DNA from: JAWKVD01 sp041398225
Lineage (GTDB): Bacteria > Pseudomonadota > Alphaproteobacteria > Caulobacterales > Hyphomonadaceae
Length of the DNA: 64,000 bases
Direction: 5' to 3'
Assembly (NCBI GenBank): GCA_041398225.1
Contig: JAWKVD010000010.1
Location: 1-64,000, forward strand
In this document: piece by piece, positions 7,954-16,899 of the stretch
How positions within the stretch are numbered: position 1 is the stretch's first letter
Layout: every line of letters starts with the position of its first letter
Program-made: the position numbers and the translations under genes
Notes under the pieces: model-generated
Told to the model about the DNA's origin: nothing
The model's database searches: none
Seen by the model: the letters and a program-made list of their open reading frames with translations, nothing else

Positions 7954-8745
7954 TTAGGCCGACTGCGTAGCCGCCATGCGGCGCATTGTCCGCTGGATCA
8001 CGCGCTGCCAGTTCAGGAGCGAAATCAGGTGCGCATAAATCGGCGCGATCGCGCCGGTGTTGCGGATTTCGCTGAACTTGTCGTCCTGCAGGGCGTTGAG
8101 GCGCTCTTCGGAAATCGCGAAATAGTCAGCGATTTTCTGCTGTTCGCCCGGATTTCCGTTCGCATCACGCGGCGTAAAGGTCACCGTTTTCGACTCGAAC
8201 AGGCCTTCCTTGTCCATCATCTCGACGAACTCGATGGTGGCGCGGCGCTGACGTTCGAACTCCTTGCAGAATTCGATCGCGTCCTGGGTGAATTTCGTCG
8301 GCTGGTCGCCTTCGAACAGACGCACGTCGGGATTGTCCGAGATCATCGGAGCCTGGCGGTCGACGCACAGGATCAGACGGTCGCTCTGGTTATCCGAGGC
8401 GAACACGAAGGGATAACGGCGCACGAACGCCGGCAGATAGGCGTCCGGATCCGGGTTGCCGGCCGCGTCCACATACTCGTTTTCGTTCTGGCGAATGCCC
8501 ATGACCGCCACGGGGGTCTTCGCGTCGCCAACGAAAATGATCGGATAGCACGTTGCCGCTACGCCAAATTCGCTAACAGTAATCGGAACCGCATGCGCTT
8601 CACGCAGGAACGCGAACGGCGCATCAACCTGCTTCACACCGAGATTTTTGTGACGTTCGGGTGAAAGAGGCTCGGGCTGCTTGTAGAAAAGCACCTGCCC
8701 TGAGAGCTCCGGCCCTTGGATACCGCCGGGAGCGCCATTTTCCAT
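7954..8745 (-). CDS. SapC family protein
   Basis: The 263-residue product matches the SapC family, named after a Campylobacter surface-layer locus and common in Caulobacter-like bacteria, where its role is unclear. Family-like segments are KNLGVKQVDAPFAFLREAHA near the N-terminus, PIIFVGDAKTPVAVMGIR, YLPAFVRRYPFVFA, and the C-terminal helical part ending NWQRVIQRTMRRMA. There is no signal peptide. It is transcribed alone, divergently from the DUF885 gene. The 258 nt between it and dsbD hold no gene that I can see. Confidence 0.85.
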   Translation of the reverse strand: MENGAPGGIQGPELSGQVLFYKQPEPLSPERHKNLGVKQVDAPFAFLREAHAVPITVSEFGVAATCYPIIFVGDAKTPVAVMGIRQNENEYVDAAGNPDPDAYLPAFVRRYPFVFASDNQSDRLILCVDRQAPMISDNPDVRLFEGDQPTKFTQDAIEFCKEFERQRRATIEFVEMMDKEGLFESKTVTFTPRDANGNPGEQQKIADYFAISEERLNALQDDKFSEIRNTGAIAPIYAHLISLLNWQRVIQRTMRRMAATQSA

Positions 8746-8818
8746 TTAACTTCTCCTGCTTGAAGACGCGCGGTCAATATCGGAAAAACGAATCGATCTC
8801 AACAGAGCGAGAGCCCAA

Positions 8819-10687
8819 TTGGTCCCGCGGTCGGCATACGGTCTGCGAAGAACGCTGATCCTCATTATTGGGGCGAGCCTTGTGCTGTCCTGCGCCCGTA
8901 GCGGAAGACTCGCCGACACGGAAGCTTACAAATTGGTAGATAGCATCGCCCTGGAGGCGCTGCAGGATTCCCCGGAGACGGCCGAACGGCTGGGCGTGCC
9001 CGAAAGCCTCTATGGCGGCCCCTACCATGAATTGCTCGACGACCGCTCGATCGCGGCGGTCGAGCGCCGGCGCATTTCGCGCCTCGAGCACGCCGAGGCG
9101 CTGCGCGAAATGCAGATCCGGCCTCTGTCTCCGGAAGCGGGCCGGGAGGTCTCCTCGGTATCCCAGCAGTTCGACGCGGCGACCGACCTCGACCGCTACG
9201 CGATCGGTTATGTCCGCATCGGCTGGGCAAGCCCCTACCTCATCAACCATCTTGACGGCGCCTATACCGACCTCGTGCGCCTGATGACCCAGAAGCATCC
9301 CGTCCGCTCGCGCGCCGACGCGGACAGCTGGCTGGCACGCTTGCGCAAGGTCGCGCCGGCGATGAGGGACGATCTTCGCAACCTTGAAGTCGATCTGCGC
9401 AACGGCGTGATCCCGCCTCGCGATGAACTCAACCGCACGCTGGAGCGCATTCGCTCGCTGACGCCGGTTCGCCCGCGCGAACACCCGGCCTACATCCAGT
9501 TCGCGGACTCCCTCGCCGACGTCAGCGAACTGACCCACGACGAGATCGTGCGGCTTCAGGACGAAGCGGCGGTCATTCTCGCGAACGATCTGCGGCCCGC
9601 CTACGACGAACTGGCCAGGACGCTTCAGGATGTCGCTGACAAGGCGCCCGAGGAGCCGGGCGTGTGGCGCCAGCCGAACGGCGAGGAATACTATCGCTCC
9701 GCCCTGCGCCTCTACACCGGAACGGCCCGCACGCCGCAGGAAATCGCCGATATCGGTCGCGGCGTCATCGCCGACGTGACGGCCGAAATGGACACGCTGC
9801 TCGCGAGCCAGGGCTATGCCGAAGGTTCCGTCGCCGAGCGAATGACGGCGCTGTCCTCCGCCCCCGACTACCTTCTGCCCGACTCTCTTGAGGGCGTAAG
9901 CGATCTGTTCGCCGCGCTGCGCGAGCATCAGATCTGGGGCGAAGACAACCTCGCCCGCATTTCGAACTTCAAGCCGCGCGCACTGACGGATACGCGGCTT
10001 GTGCCCAAGGCCGCGCGGCGCGCATCGGGCGGGGCCTACTACCGCCCCGCCGCCATGGACGGATCGAAGCCGGCCACCTTCAACGTCAACGTCGTCTCGC
10101 CGCTCGAATGGCCGACCTGGAGCCTGCCGACCCTGACATTCCACGAAACCATCCCCGGCCATCACCTTCAGGTCGAAGCGGCGCGCGCCTCAACCGACGG
10201 TGCGCTGTGGAACGCGATCTGGACCGTCTCCGGCTTCAACGAGGGCTGGGCGCTCTATGCCGAAGACCTCGCGAACGAACTCGGCGCCTATCGCAACAAC
10301 CCGGTCGGACGACTGGGCTATCTGCAGGCCGTGCTTCTGCGCGCCGCGCGCGCCGTCGCCGATGTCGGCGTTCATTCCGAACGCTGGACGCGCCAGGAAG
10401 CCGTCGACTATCTAGTCGCCACGGTCGGCATCTCCACTGCGCAGGCAGAACGCGAGGTCGACCGTTTCACGATCTGGCCCGGCCATGCCTGCAGCTACAT
10501 TGTCGGGCGGGAAGAGATTCGCCGCTTGCGCGGCATGGCGGATCGCGAACTCGGCCCCCAATTCGATCTCGTGGCCTTCAACGATGTCGTTCTCTCCGGC
10601 GGCTCCCGACCGCTGGAAATCGTCGGACGAGACGTTCGCGCATGGATCGAGGCGCAAAAAGCTTCGGCGCCCGCCGTCGAAAAGTAG
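8819..10687 (+). CDS. DUF885 family lipoprotein, putative zinc metallopeptidase
   Basis: This 622-residue protein has a lipoprotein signal (RRTLILIIGASLVLSC) and is probably tethered in the periplasm. The DUF885 domain covers nearly the whole chain. Its metal site is the HExxH-type TFHETIPGHHLQVEAAR, followed some 30 residues later by GFNEGWALYAEDLANELG, which supplies the third ligand (Glu), the pattern of gluzincin peptidases. The C-terminal part has GHACSYIVGREEIRRLR. The likely start is the TTG at 8819 with GAGAG about 5 nt upstream; no ATG gives the signal peptide. The natural substrate is unknown. Confidence 0.87.
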   Translation: MVPRSAYGLRRTLILIIGASLVLSCARSGRLADTEAYKLVDSIALEALQDSPETAERLGVPESLYGGPYHELLDDRSIAAVERRRISRLEHAEALREMQIRPLSPEAGREVSSVSQQFDAATDLDRYAIGYVRIGWASPYLINHLDGAYTDLVRLMTQKHPVRSRADADSWLARLRKVAPAMRDDLRNLEVDLRNGVIPPRDELNRTLERIRSLTPVRPREHPAYIQFADSLADVSELTHDEIVRLQDEAAVILANDLRPAYDELARTLQDVADKAPEEPGVWRQPNGEEYYRSALRLYTGTARTPQEIADIGRGVIADVTAEMDTLLASQGYAEGSVAERMTALSSAPDYLLPDSLEGVSDLFAALREHQIWGEDNLARISNFKPRALTDTRLVPKAARRASGGAYYRPAAMDGSKPATFNVNVVSPLEWPTWSLPTLTFHETIPGHHLQVEAARASTDGALWNAIWTVSGFNEGWALYAEDLANELGAYRNNPVGRLGYLQAVLLRAARAVADVGVHSERWTRQEAVDYLVATVGISTAQAEREVDRFTIWPGHACSYIVGREEIRRLRGMADRELGPQFDLVAFNDVVLSGGSRPLEIVGRDVRAWIEAQKASAPAVEK

Positions 10688-10777
10688 CTGAATCGCCATA
10701 GCTTCCGCCCCATCCAGGTCGCAAACACGCCGCATTCGCCGGGCGCCATGGGCGTATCGCAATGTCGAGGGGACATC

Positions 10778-12490
10778 ATGACTCGCACCCGAATTTATCT
10801 GCTGGCCGCCGCGTCCGTTCTTGCGGTCGCCGCCTGCAACAGCACCTCAGGCTCGAATGCATCGGATGAATCCGGCTCGGTCGTGGTGACCGCTCAAAAA
10901 TCAGACGCGGCCGGACGCGCCCGCAACATGCCGCCACCGCCTCCGCCCGCGCCGCTCGCCATGGCCTCGCCCGCCTTCGGAGCCATCGCCTCACCGCCTC
11001 CGCTGGGCTACGCCCAGCCCCTGCTCGGCGACATCGACCGCGACAAGTACGAAGACGTCGAGTTGAACAGCGTGAAAGTCGTCGCCGAGGAGCCGGTTTC
11101 CACCTTCTCCATCGACGTCGACACCGCCAGTTACTCGAACGTCCGCCGCTTCCTGAACGATGGCGTTCTTCCCCCGAAGGACGCCGTTCGGATCGAGGAG
11201 CTCGTCAACTATTTCGACTACGACTACCCGCTTCCGAAATCGGAAACGACGCCGTTTTCGACCACCGTGAAGGTTGTTCCCTCGCCCTGGGCAGACGGGC
11301 GCCAGATCATGCACGTCGGCGTACAGGGATACGACATCAAGGCGACGGACCGCCCGCCGCTTAACCTCACCCTGCTCGTCGACGTCTCCGGTTCAATGAG
11401 CAGCCCCGACAAGCTGCCGCTTGCGGTGAAGGCGCTGAAAATGCTGGTCGACAAGCTCGACAGCGACGACCACGTCGCCATCGTCGTCTATGCCGGCGCG
11501 GCCGGCGCCGTGCTGGAGCCGACATCCGGCGACCAGAAGGGCAAGATCATCGCGGCCCTCGAGCAGCTCAACGCCGGCGGCTCCACCGCCGGAGGCGAAG
11601 GCCTGCGTCTCGCCTACTCGCTTGCGCGCCAGTCCTACGACAAGGACGCCGTCAACCGCGTCATGCTGATGACGGACGGCGACTTCAATGTCGGCATCTC
11701 CGACCCGGAGCGTCTTGAGGATTTCGTCAGCCGGGAACGCGAAACCGGCGTCTATCTCTCGGTTCTGGGCTTTGGCCGCGGCAACTATAACGACGCCATG
11801 ATGCAGAAGCTGGCGCAGACCGGCAACGGCGTCGCCGCCTATGTCGACACGCTGAACGAGGCTCGCAAACTGTTCAGCGACGATCTCGCCAGCTCGATGT
11901 TCACCATCGCCGACGACGTGAAGATCCAGGTCGAGTTCAACCCGCAGCGCGTCGCGGAATACCGCCTGATCGGCTACGAAACACGCCTGCTAAAACGCGA
12001 GGACTTCAACAACGACAAGGTCGACGCCGGCGAAGTCGGCAGTGGAGCGTCGGTCACCGCGCTCTATGAAATCACGCCGGTCGGATCATCCGCGCGCCTC
12101 ATGCCTGAAAGCCGCTACCAGCAACCCGAAAAGGTCGCGGCGGATCTTTCCGGCGAGTACGCCTATCTGAAGCTCCGCTACAAACCGCCCGGCGAGGACG
12201 CCTCCAAGCTGATCGAACGGCCTGTGACCAACAAGGACGCGGTTTCGAGCATCGACGACGCGCCGGAATCGACGCGCTTCGCACTGGCCGTCGCCGGCTT
12301 CGGGCAGTTGCTCCGCGGCGATCCCTTCCTCGACAAGTCGTTCACCTGGGACAAGGTGATCAGCCTCGCCAACGGCGCCAAGGGCTCGGACGCCTATGGC
12401 TATCGCGCCGAGTTCGTCCAGCTCGCGCGCCTGGCCGAAACCGCCGCCAGCCAGGCGGCGCTGCCCCGGCCGTCCACCGGCGGGCAGTAG
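10778..12490 (+). CDS. YfbK-like von Willebrand factor A domain lipoprotein
   Basis: The 570-residue product starts with a lipobox signal peptide (LAAASVLAVAAC). A proline-rich linker is followed by the YfbK N-terminal domain (FSIDVDTASYSNVRRFL, RIEELVNYFDYDYP) and a VWA domain whose metal-ion-dependent adhesion site reads DVSGSMSS near residue 205, with later MLMTDGDFNVG. A C-terminal DUF3520-type region ends at VQLARLAE. VWA domains bind ligands through a divalent metal, so this is probably an envelope binding or assembly protein. The ATG at 10778 is favoured by GAGGGG 6 nt upstream. It is monocistronic. Confidence 0.88.
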   Translation: MTRTRIYLLAAASVLAVAACNSTSGSNASDESGSVVVTAQKSDAAGRARNMPPPPPPAPLAMASPAFGAIASPPPLGYAQPLLGDIDRDKYEDVELNSVKVVAEEPVSTFSIDVDTASYSNVRRFLNDGVLPPKDAVRIEELVNYFDYDYPLPKSETTPFSTTVKVVPSPWADGRQIMHVGVQGYDIKATDRPPLNLTLLVDVSGSMSSPDKLPLAVKALKMLVDKLDSDDHVAIVVYAGAAGAVLEPTSGDQKGKIIAALEQLNAGGSTAGGEGLRLAYSLARQSYDKDAVNRVMLMTDGDFNVGISDPERLEDFVSRERETGVYLSVLGFGRGNYNDAMMQKLAQTGNGVAAYVDTLNEARKLFSDDLASSMFTIADDVKIQVEFNPQRVAEYRLIGYETRLLKREDFNNDKVDAGEVGSGASVTALYEITPVGSSARLMPESRYQQPEKVAADLSGEYAYLKLRYKPPGEDASKLIERPVTNKDAVSSIDDAPESTRFALAVAGFGQLLRGDPFLDKSFTWDKVISLANGAKGSDAYGYRAEFVQLARLAETAASQAALPRPSTGGQ

Positions 12491-12532
12491 CGCCGGCGCT
12501 TCCTTCGAAGCCCGACGCACCCCGGAAAGGTC

Positions 12533-12560
12533 GAGCCCGCGAACCGAAGTTCGCGGGCTC
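12533..12560. terminator. Terminator-like hairpin between convergent genes
   Basis: A 12-bp perfect stem (12533-12544 with 12549-12560, GAGCCCGCGAAC) has a CGAA loop. It lies between the VWA gene and the convergent small gene at 12641. No clear T tract follows on either strand, so it may act only as a 3'-end stabiliser. Confidence 0.5.
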
Positions 12561-12640
12561 GCTTCCCGCCCCGCATCGGCTGGCTCCACGGCCAGGAGAT
12601 ACAAGTACGGCGAGGTTCTGTTGGCGTCCCGAGGAGGACT

Positions 12641-13024
12641 TCAGGCTGCGATGCGCTCCATCGCGGCTTCCGCGGCCGCTTCGCTGGAGGGCGTAAAGAC
12701 AGGGTCCAGCCCGGCGACCAGATCGGACACTTCGCGACGACGACGCGCAAAATCCGCATCCGGGCGAACAAAGATGGCCGTCGCGCCATAGCGGCGCGCC
12801 TCGCGCCAGCGCCAGAACGCGCCGATATCGCCGTCCACCCCGCCCTGATCGCCGATCCGGATGACCCGCCAAGACGCGCCGTCTTCAGCGGCGAACAGGA
12901 CCACGCCGGCCACCCGGGCCCAGTCGTCTTCCGTGCGCATGCGCGTAAACCCGTAGGAAGCCCCGCTGGCGCCGCAAAAATTCACTTTTTCAGCGAACGC
13001 CACTTTCTTTTGTCCCTGCTTCAT
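12641..13024 (-). CDS. Conserved hypothetical protein (127 aa)
   Basis: I do not recognise the family. The 127-residue protein is basic at the N-terminus (MKQGQKKVAFAEK) and has no signal peptide or membrane segment. The core reads VAGVVLFAAEDGASWRVIRI, suggesting an alternating beta/alpha fold, followed by an Arg-rich helix (FWRWREARRYGATAIFV). The ATG at 13024 is preferred to the one at 13030 because GGAG lies 7 nt upstream of it. An alphaproteobacterial LexA-like GTTC-N7-GTTC sequence (13025-13039) covers its translation start. It is divergent from zur, with a 187-nt gap. Confidence 0.6.
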   Translation of the reverse strand: MKQGQKKVAFAEKVNFCGASGASYGFTRMRTEDDWARVAGVVLFAAEDGASWRVIRIGDQGGVDGDIGAFWRWREARRYGATAIFVRPDADFARRRREVSDLVAGLDPVFTPSSEAAAEAAMERIAA

Positions 13025-13039
13025 GTTCATGCTCCGTTC
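13025..13039 (+). promoter_or_regulatory. LexA-like SOS box (GTTC-N7-GTTC), candidate
   Basis: GTTC at 13025-13028 and GTTC at 13036-13039 are spaced by 7 nt, the direct-repeat form known for alphaproteobacterial LexA. It overlaps the 5' end of the 127-aa gene. About two such matches are expected by chance on both strands of 64 kb, so support is weak. Confidence 0.25.
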
Positions 13040-13210
13040 CGTTCGTGAGTTATATTCCCTTTTTGTTCTCACGCAAGGGGCTCGTGCGAATTTTTCGAAA
13101 ATTGGCGCGATCACGTTCTGCGGTCGGCTCGGGACGGGTGCGCCCCTATATCCCATCAACGCACGAAGCTTGGACTTGTGCCGCCGCACGGCGACAGGAA
13201 TGATCGCACC

Positions 13211-13669
13211 ATGACGGACGCCCACCTCGCATGCGCCCCTGAAGGGGTCGACGACTCCCTGTCGCAAGCCGAAGCGCTGTGCCTCAAGAAAGGCGGCCGC
13301 CTTACGCCGCTTCGTCGGCGCGTGCTCAAACTGCTGCTGGAGAGCGACGGACCGGCCAAGGCTTACGACCTGATCGGCCAGCTCGGCGACGACGGCGCCG
13401 CCAAGCCGCCCTCCGTCTATCGCTCGCTCGATTTCCTTCTCGAGATGGGGCTCGCGCACCGCATCGAGAGCCTCAACGCCTTTGTCCCCTGCGGCCATTG
13501 GGGACACGGCCACGCCGCCGTGTTCCTGATCTGCCAGAAGTGCGGCAGCGCCGGCGAACTGCACGCCGATGCGAGCGTCAAAAGTCTCGAAAAGGAAGTC
13601 GCCGCCGTAAACTTCCGGATGCGCAGCGCCGTCATCGAGGTTCGTGGCCTCTGCGCGAACTGCGCCTGA
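13211..13669 (+). CDS. zur: Fur-family zinc uptake regulator
   Basis: This 152-residue winged-helix repressor is most like Zur, which shuts zinc import genes when zinc is plentiful. The DNA-binding half reads LTPLRRRVLKLLLESDGPAKAYDLI, with KPPSVYRSLDFLLEMGLAHR as the wing. The metal half has the GHWGHGH histidines, CQKC (residues 108-111) and CANC (148-151), the structural Cys4 zinc site. The ATG at 13211 gives the usual length. A thioesterase gene starts 4 nt after the stop, so the two are probably co-transcribed. Fur-family assignment is firm; the metal (zinc) is inferred from sequence pattern. Confidence 0.85.
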   Translation: MTDAHLACAPEGVDDSLSQAEALCLKKGGRLTPLRRRVLKLLLESDGPAKAYDLIGQLGDDGAAKPPSVYRSLDFLLEMGLAHRIESLNAFVPCGHWGHGHAAVFLICQKCGSAGELHADASVKSLEKEVAAVNFRMRSAVIEVRGLCANCA

Positions 13670-13673
13670 AGCC

Positions 13674-14603
13674 ATGATCGAAGTCTATCGCGGCAGCGCG
13701 AACACCTGGGAATGCGACGAGATGGGGCACATGAATGTGCGCTTCTATCTTTCGCGCATGATGGAAGGCCTCATGGAGCTAGCGCATGTCGTGGGCATGC
13801 CGCACGCGTTCGGCGCCCAGGCGCGCTCCACGCTGGCGCCGCGCGATCAGAACATCCGCTATATGCGCGAGGCCAAGGCCGGCGAGTCGCTCACCATGAC
13901 CGCGCAGGTCGTAGACGTCGCCGACAGCTCGGTCCTGATTTTCCAGCGCATGGATCACGCCGACGGCCGCACCTGCGCCACCTACACCACCTGGGTCGAC
14001 CACATCGACATTAGCGCCAACCAGCCCTTCCCCTGGGCGCCGAAGGTGAAAGAGGCGTGGCTCGCCCTGAAAGCCGAAACGCCGGACGGACTGGGCCCGC
14101 GCTCGCTCCAGCTCGATGCGCCGCCGGCGAAGAACGCCACCGTGGAGATCGCGGAAGAACTCGGCGCGCCGGTAATCGGGCGCTGCGTGGTGCAGCCCAC
14201 ACAGTGCGATCTGCGCGGGCGCATGCTGCCGGAATTCTTCATCGGCCGGGTCTCGGACAGCGTCGGCCACCTGCTGAAAAACTGGCGCGAACAGGTGGCG
14301 GACGCCGCCCGTGCGCGCGGCGAAACCATCACCACCGGAGGCGCGGTGCTGGAGGCCCGCTGGGTCTACCGCGCCTGGCCAGCGGCCGGCGACCGCATCG
14401 TCATCCGTTCGGGACTGGGATTCATCGACGACAAGACCCACTCGATCGTGCACTGGCTGCTCGATCCGACGACCGGCCAGGCGTGGGCGACCTGTCAGGT
14501 GGTGGCGATCACATTCGATCTGGCGGCCCGCAAGATCGTGCCGACCACGCCGGAAGCCGCCGAAGCGCTCAAGAAGCTGATCCCCTCGGGCCTCGCGGTC
14601 TAA
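13674..14603 (+). CDS. Double hot-dog acyl-CoA thioesterase family protein
   Basis: The 309-residue protein is made of two 4-hydroxybenzoyl-CoA-thioesterase-like (hot-dog) repeats. The first opens YRGSANTWECDEMGHMNVRFY, where the Asp/Glu-x-x-x-His-Met-Asn pattern is the family signature; the second covers roughly residues 165-290 with RVSDSVGHLLKNW. Such proteins hydrolyse acyl-CoA thioesters in the cytoplasm; the acyl chain preferred here cannot be read from sequence. It begins 4 nt after zur with little room for its own promoter, so zinc status may indirectly set its expression. Confidence 0.8.
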   Translation: MIEVYRGSANTWECDEMGHMNVRFYLSRMMEGLMELAHVVGMPHAFGAQARSTLAPRDQNIRYMREAKAGESLTMTAQVVDVADSSVLIFQRMDHADGRTCATYTTWVDHIDISANQPFPWAPKVKEAWLALKAETPDGLGPRSLQLDAPPAKNATVEIAEELGAPVIGRCVVQPTQCDLRGRMLPEFFIGRVSDSVGHLLKNWREQVADAARARGETITTGGAVLEARWVYRAWPAAGDRIVIRSGLGFIDDKTHSIVHWLLDPTTGQAWATCQVVAITFDLAARKIVPTTPEAAEALKKLIPSGLAV

Positions 14604-14610
14604 GCCACGC

Positions 14611-15567
14611 CTACGACATGACCCCGACTGTGTCGTCGATCGTACGGCGAACGGCGCCGACATAGTCCACGCTCGCCGCGCCTTCGATCGTCCCCTCGTA
14701 CAGCAGGCGCAGCGCGTCGCGCACGACGTAAGGCCGCTCCATCGGAATGAAGTGCGAGGTTCCCGGAACCCGCGTCACGGCGGCGTCGGGCCGCGCCGCG
14801 TGCACGCGCCGGTCGGTGTCCGGCAGACCCGTCGACTCGCGCTCGGCCTGCAGAATGATGATCGGGATGCGCCGCTTGCGCAGCTTTCGGAACGCGCCCC
14901 ACGGCGCGTGACGATGCGCACGGAAATTCGCCGCTTCCCATTCCGGCGTGCAGGCCAACTCGAACGAACGATCGTCTTGCCGCAACACGCCGTCGACCAC
15001 GAAGTCGTCGAGGAACGGCGCGCGCCACGTCTTGAACGCGCCCCGCCCGCGCAGGAAGTCGGCGGCCTCGCCGGCCGACTCGAACGTGCGTCGACGCCGC
15101 CTCGCCGCCTTGGACAGCGGGCTGTCCGCCAACATCCAGCCCAGCAAGGGGATATGCCCGTTGCGATAGGCCGCTGGGCTCAACAGAACCGGGTCCGTGA
15201 GCACCAGCCCCTTCACCAGATCGGGACGCTTGGCCGCGACCAGCAACGCCACCGTGGCGCCCATCGAGTGCCCACCCAGAACCGCGCCCTGCGGCGACAC
15301 CTGCTGCAGCACCTGGATGACGTCGTCGCGATACCGGTTCCACGACCGCAGCCGCGAAGCATGCGCCGGAAGGGTCGTGCGGCCGTGTCCGCGCAGGTCG
15401 ATCGCCGCGCAGTGCATCTGCCCGCCCAGCGGTTCGAGAAGTGATTGATAGGTGATGGCGTTGAAGCCGTTGGCGTGGAGGAACAGAACGTCGACGTCCC
15501 GGACTGGATCGCCAAACGCGATCCCCGCGACTTCGCCGTCCTTGATGGTTACTCGAAACCTGCGCAT
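14611..15567 (-). CDS. Alpha/beta hydrolase
   Basis: The 318-residue protein has a classical alpha/beta hydrolase fold: VLFLHANGFNAITY (oxyanion-hole region), IDLRGHGRTTLP, the nucleophile elbow GHSMG with Ser101, and a C-terminal GTSHFIPMERP carrying the catalytic His. The ATG at 15567 gives a complete N-terminal strand (MRRFRVTIKDGEVAG). The longer open frame upstream overlaps the DUF4197 gene out of frame and is spurious. It starts 7 nt after that gene's stop, so both lie in one minus-strand operon. The substrate cannot be inferred. Confidence 0.85.
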   Translation of the reverse strand: MRRFRVTIKDGEVAGIAFGDPVRDVDVLFLHANGFNAITYQSLLEPLGGQMHCAAIDLRGHGRTTLPAHASRLRSWNRYRDDVIQVLQQVSPQGAVLGGHSMGATVALLVAAKRPDLVKGLVLTDPVLLSPAAYRNGHIPLLGWMLADSPLSKAARRRRRTFESAGEAADFLRGRGAFKTWRAPFLDDFVVDGVLRQDDRSFELACTPEWEAANFRAHRHAPWGAFRKLRKRRIPIIILQAERESTGLPDTDRRVHAARPDAAVTRVPGTSHFIPMERPYVVRDALRLLYEGTIEGAASVDYVGAVRRTIDDTVGVMS

Positions 15568-15574
15568 GCGCGCA

Positions 15575-16336
15575 TCAGCCTCCAAACACGCGACGCATAA
15601 GGTCGCTGCCGCGACGGTCCGGTGATGATCGAATCGTCTCTTCCTCTCTGGCGATGTAATAGAACATGCCGTCAAGCAAGCCCGATAGCGTCTGATCGAC
15701 AAGCAAACGACGCGCATCCGCGCGCGGCTCGCCGATCGGATAGCTCTGAACCACGTCCTCCAGCGCGCTGAATGCGCCCGCTTCTCCCAGCGCCGCCTCC
15801 AGGCTCGGGCGCAGGGCGTCGGCCAGGTGCGGCCCGGCCATCGCGGACAGATGATCGGTCGCGACCGCGCCCTCCGCCTCGATAACGTCGCGCGGAGCGT
15901 CAAATCGCAAGGAACCGACGGCCTGCGCCAGCATCGCCAGAACGATCGGCACGGTCTCCGAGGCCGCATGGTTGAGCCGAACCTGCAGATCGTCCAGCGA
16001 TCCGGACATGCCGAAAGGCCGCAGCTTCAACTGCGTTTCGGGAAGACTGCCCGGCAGATCGATCCGCGCTTCCGGATCGGCGTAAAAGCCGCCCTCGCCT
16101 CCAAGGCGATCCGCGGCGCCCACCACGGCCAAACTCAACATTTCGCGCAAGGCGCGCTCGTCTTCGCTCGCTTCCTCCGCCGTCGGCGGCGCGATGAAGT
16201 CGAACCCGACACTGCCCGGCGTCGCGGACGTGTCGGCGACCCCGGCCGCGGGTACGGGCGTTTCAGCTTGCTGGGCCGAAGCAGGATGGCTGACGAGGAT
16301 CGTCAGCAACCCGCCAAGCGCGACGCGGAGCGACAT
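15575..16336 (-). CDS. DUF4197 domain-containing secreted protein
   Basis: The 253-residue protein has an N-terminal signal peptide (MSLRVALGGLLTILVSHPASA) and a DUF4197 domain. Family-typical parts are LREMLSLAVVGAADRLGGEGGF near residue 65, LKLRPFGMSGSLDDLQVRLN, and the C-terminal TLSGLLDGMFYYIAREEETI with LMRRVFG at the very end. The function of DUF4197 is unknown; it is a periplasmic helical protein. It is upstream of and probably co-transcribed with the alpha/beta hydrolase. Confidence 0.83.
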   Translation of the reverse strand: MSLRVALGGLLTILVSHPASAQQAETPVPAAGVADTSATPGSVGFDFIAPPTAEEASEDERALREMLSLAVVGAADRLGGEGGFYADPEARIDLPGSLPETQLKLRPFGMSGSLDDLQVRLNHAASETVPIVLAMLAQAVGSLRFDAPRDVIEAEGAVATDHLSAMAGPHLADALRPSLEAALGEAGAFSALEDVVQSYPIGEPRADARRLLVDQTLSGLLDGMFYYIAREEETIRSSPDRRGSDLMRRVFGG

Positions 16337-16470
16337 TCAATACCTCCACCCCCGCCCGGCGGGATTGGTCCCGCAAATCACGCCCGGCGTCAAACATGGT
16401 CGACATTCATTCCGCCTGTCGACCCGGCCTGCGCAGCCCGAACCGCCATTGGGCGGCAGACCGCAGGGGC

Positions 16471-16809
16471 TCATCCCAGAACGCCAAGACCCTGCGCGCC
16501 GAACAGACGCCGGTCGCCGACCCGGGCGGTCGCCCGAACGAACCCGACCGTACGGGTCTGCTTGTCGGTCTGCGCTTCGATCTCGATTTCCGCGTCCGGC
16601 GAAGGGTCCTCCACGCCCATATCGAGCGTGACCGAGATCAGCCGCAGACCATCGGCCGCGAGAAGGCCCTGAACGGCCTGAAGGCACAGCGCCGCGTCCA
16701 GCCTGCCCGCCGACAGCACATCGACCGCGCGAATACGCAGCGTCGCCTCGGCCCGCCCCCCGGCATGGTCCCCAGCCTGATCCCCCATGGCGTCATCTGC
16801 CTGCGACAT
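16471..16809 (-). CDS. Small protein with hot-dog-like C-terminal half (112 aa)
   Basis: The 112-residue product has an acidic, Gly/Ala-rich N-terminus and a core reading AEIEIEAQTDKQTRTVGFVRA then RRLFGAQGLGVL. That beta-hairpin pattern recalls small hot-dog thioesterase (PaaI-like) proteins, though the usual catalytic residues are not obvious. The ATG at 16809 has AAGGGA upstream; starts at 16863 and 16869 would add a basic stretch and overlap the probable shared regulatory region. It is divergent from the secreted protein at 16900. Assignment is tentative. Confidence 0.55.
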   Translation of the reverse strand: MSQADDAMGDQAGDHAGGRAEATLRIRAVDVLSAGRLDAALCLQAVQGLLAADGLRLISVTLDMGVEDPSPDAEIEIEAQTDKQTRTVGFVRATARVGDRRLFGAQGLGVLG

Positions 16810-16861
16810 GCCGGATTTCCCTTCCATTCCGTCGAAACGGCCAGCGCGCCCGCCGCCCCTC

Positions 16862-16876
16862 ATAACCATCGGTTAA
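16862..16876 (-). promoter_or_regulatory. CtrA-box-like site between divergent genes
   Basis: On the minus strand the sequence reads TTAA-N7-TTAT, one mismatch from the CtrA consensus TTAA-N7-TTAA. It sits in the 90-nt gap between the genes at 16809 (minus) and 16900 (plus). CtrA is the cell-cycle regulator of Caulobacter-like bacteria. Binding is inference from sequence alone. Confidence 0.3.
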
Positions 16877-16899
16877 CCCTGGCGATCAAGAATCCGCCC

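Noticed and set aside
8774..10165. Long minus-strand open frame opposite the DUF885 gene
   Set aside because: It is antisense to a well-supported gene, has Arg/Gly-rich shadow composition and no domain; high GC keeps antisense frames open.
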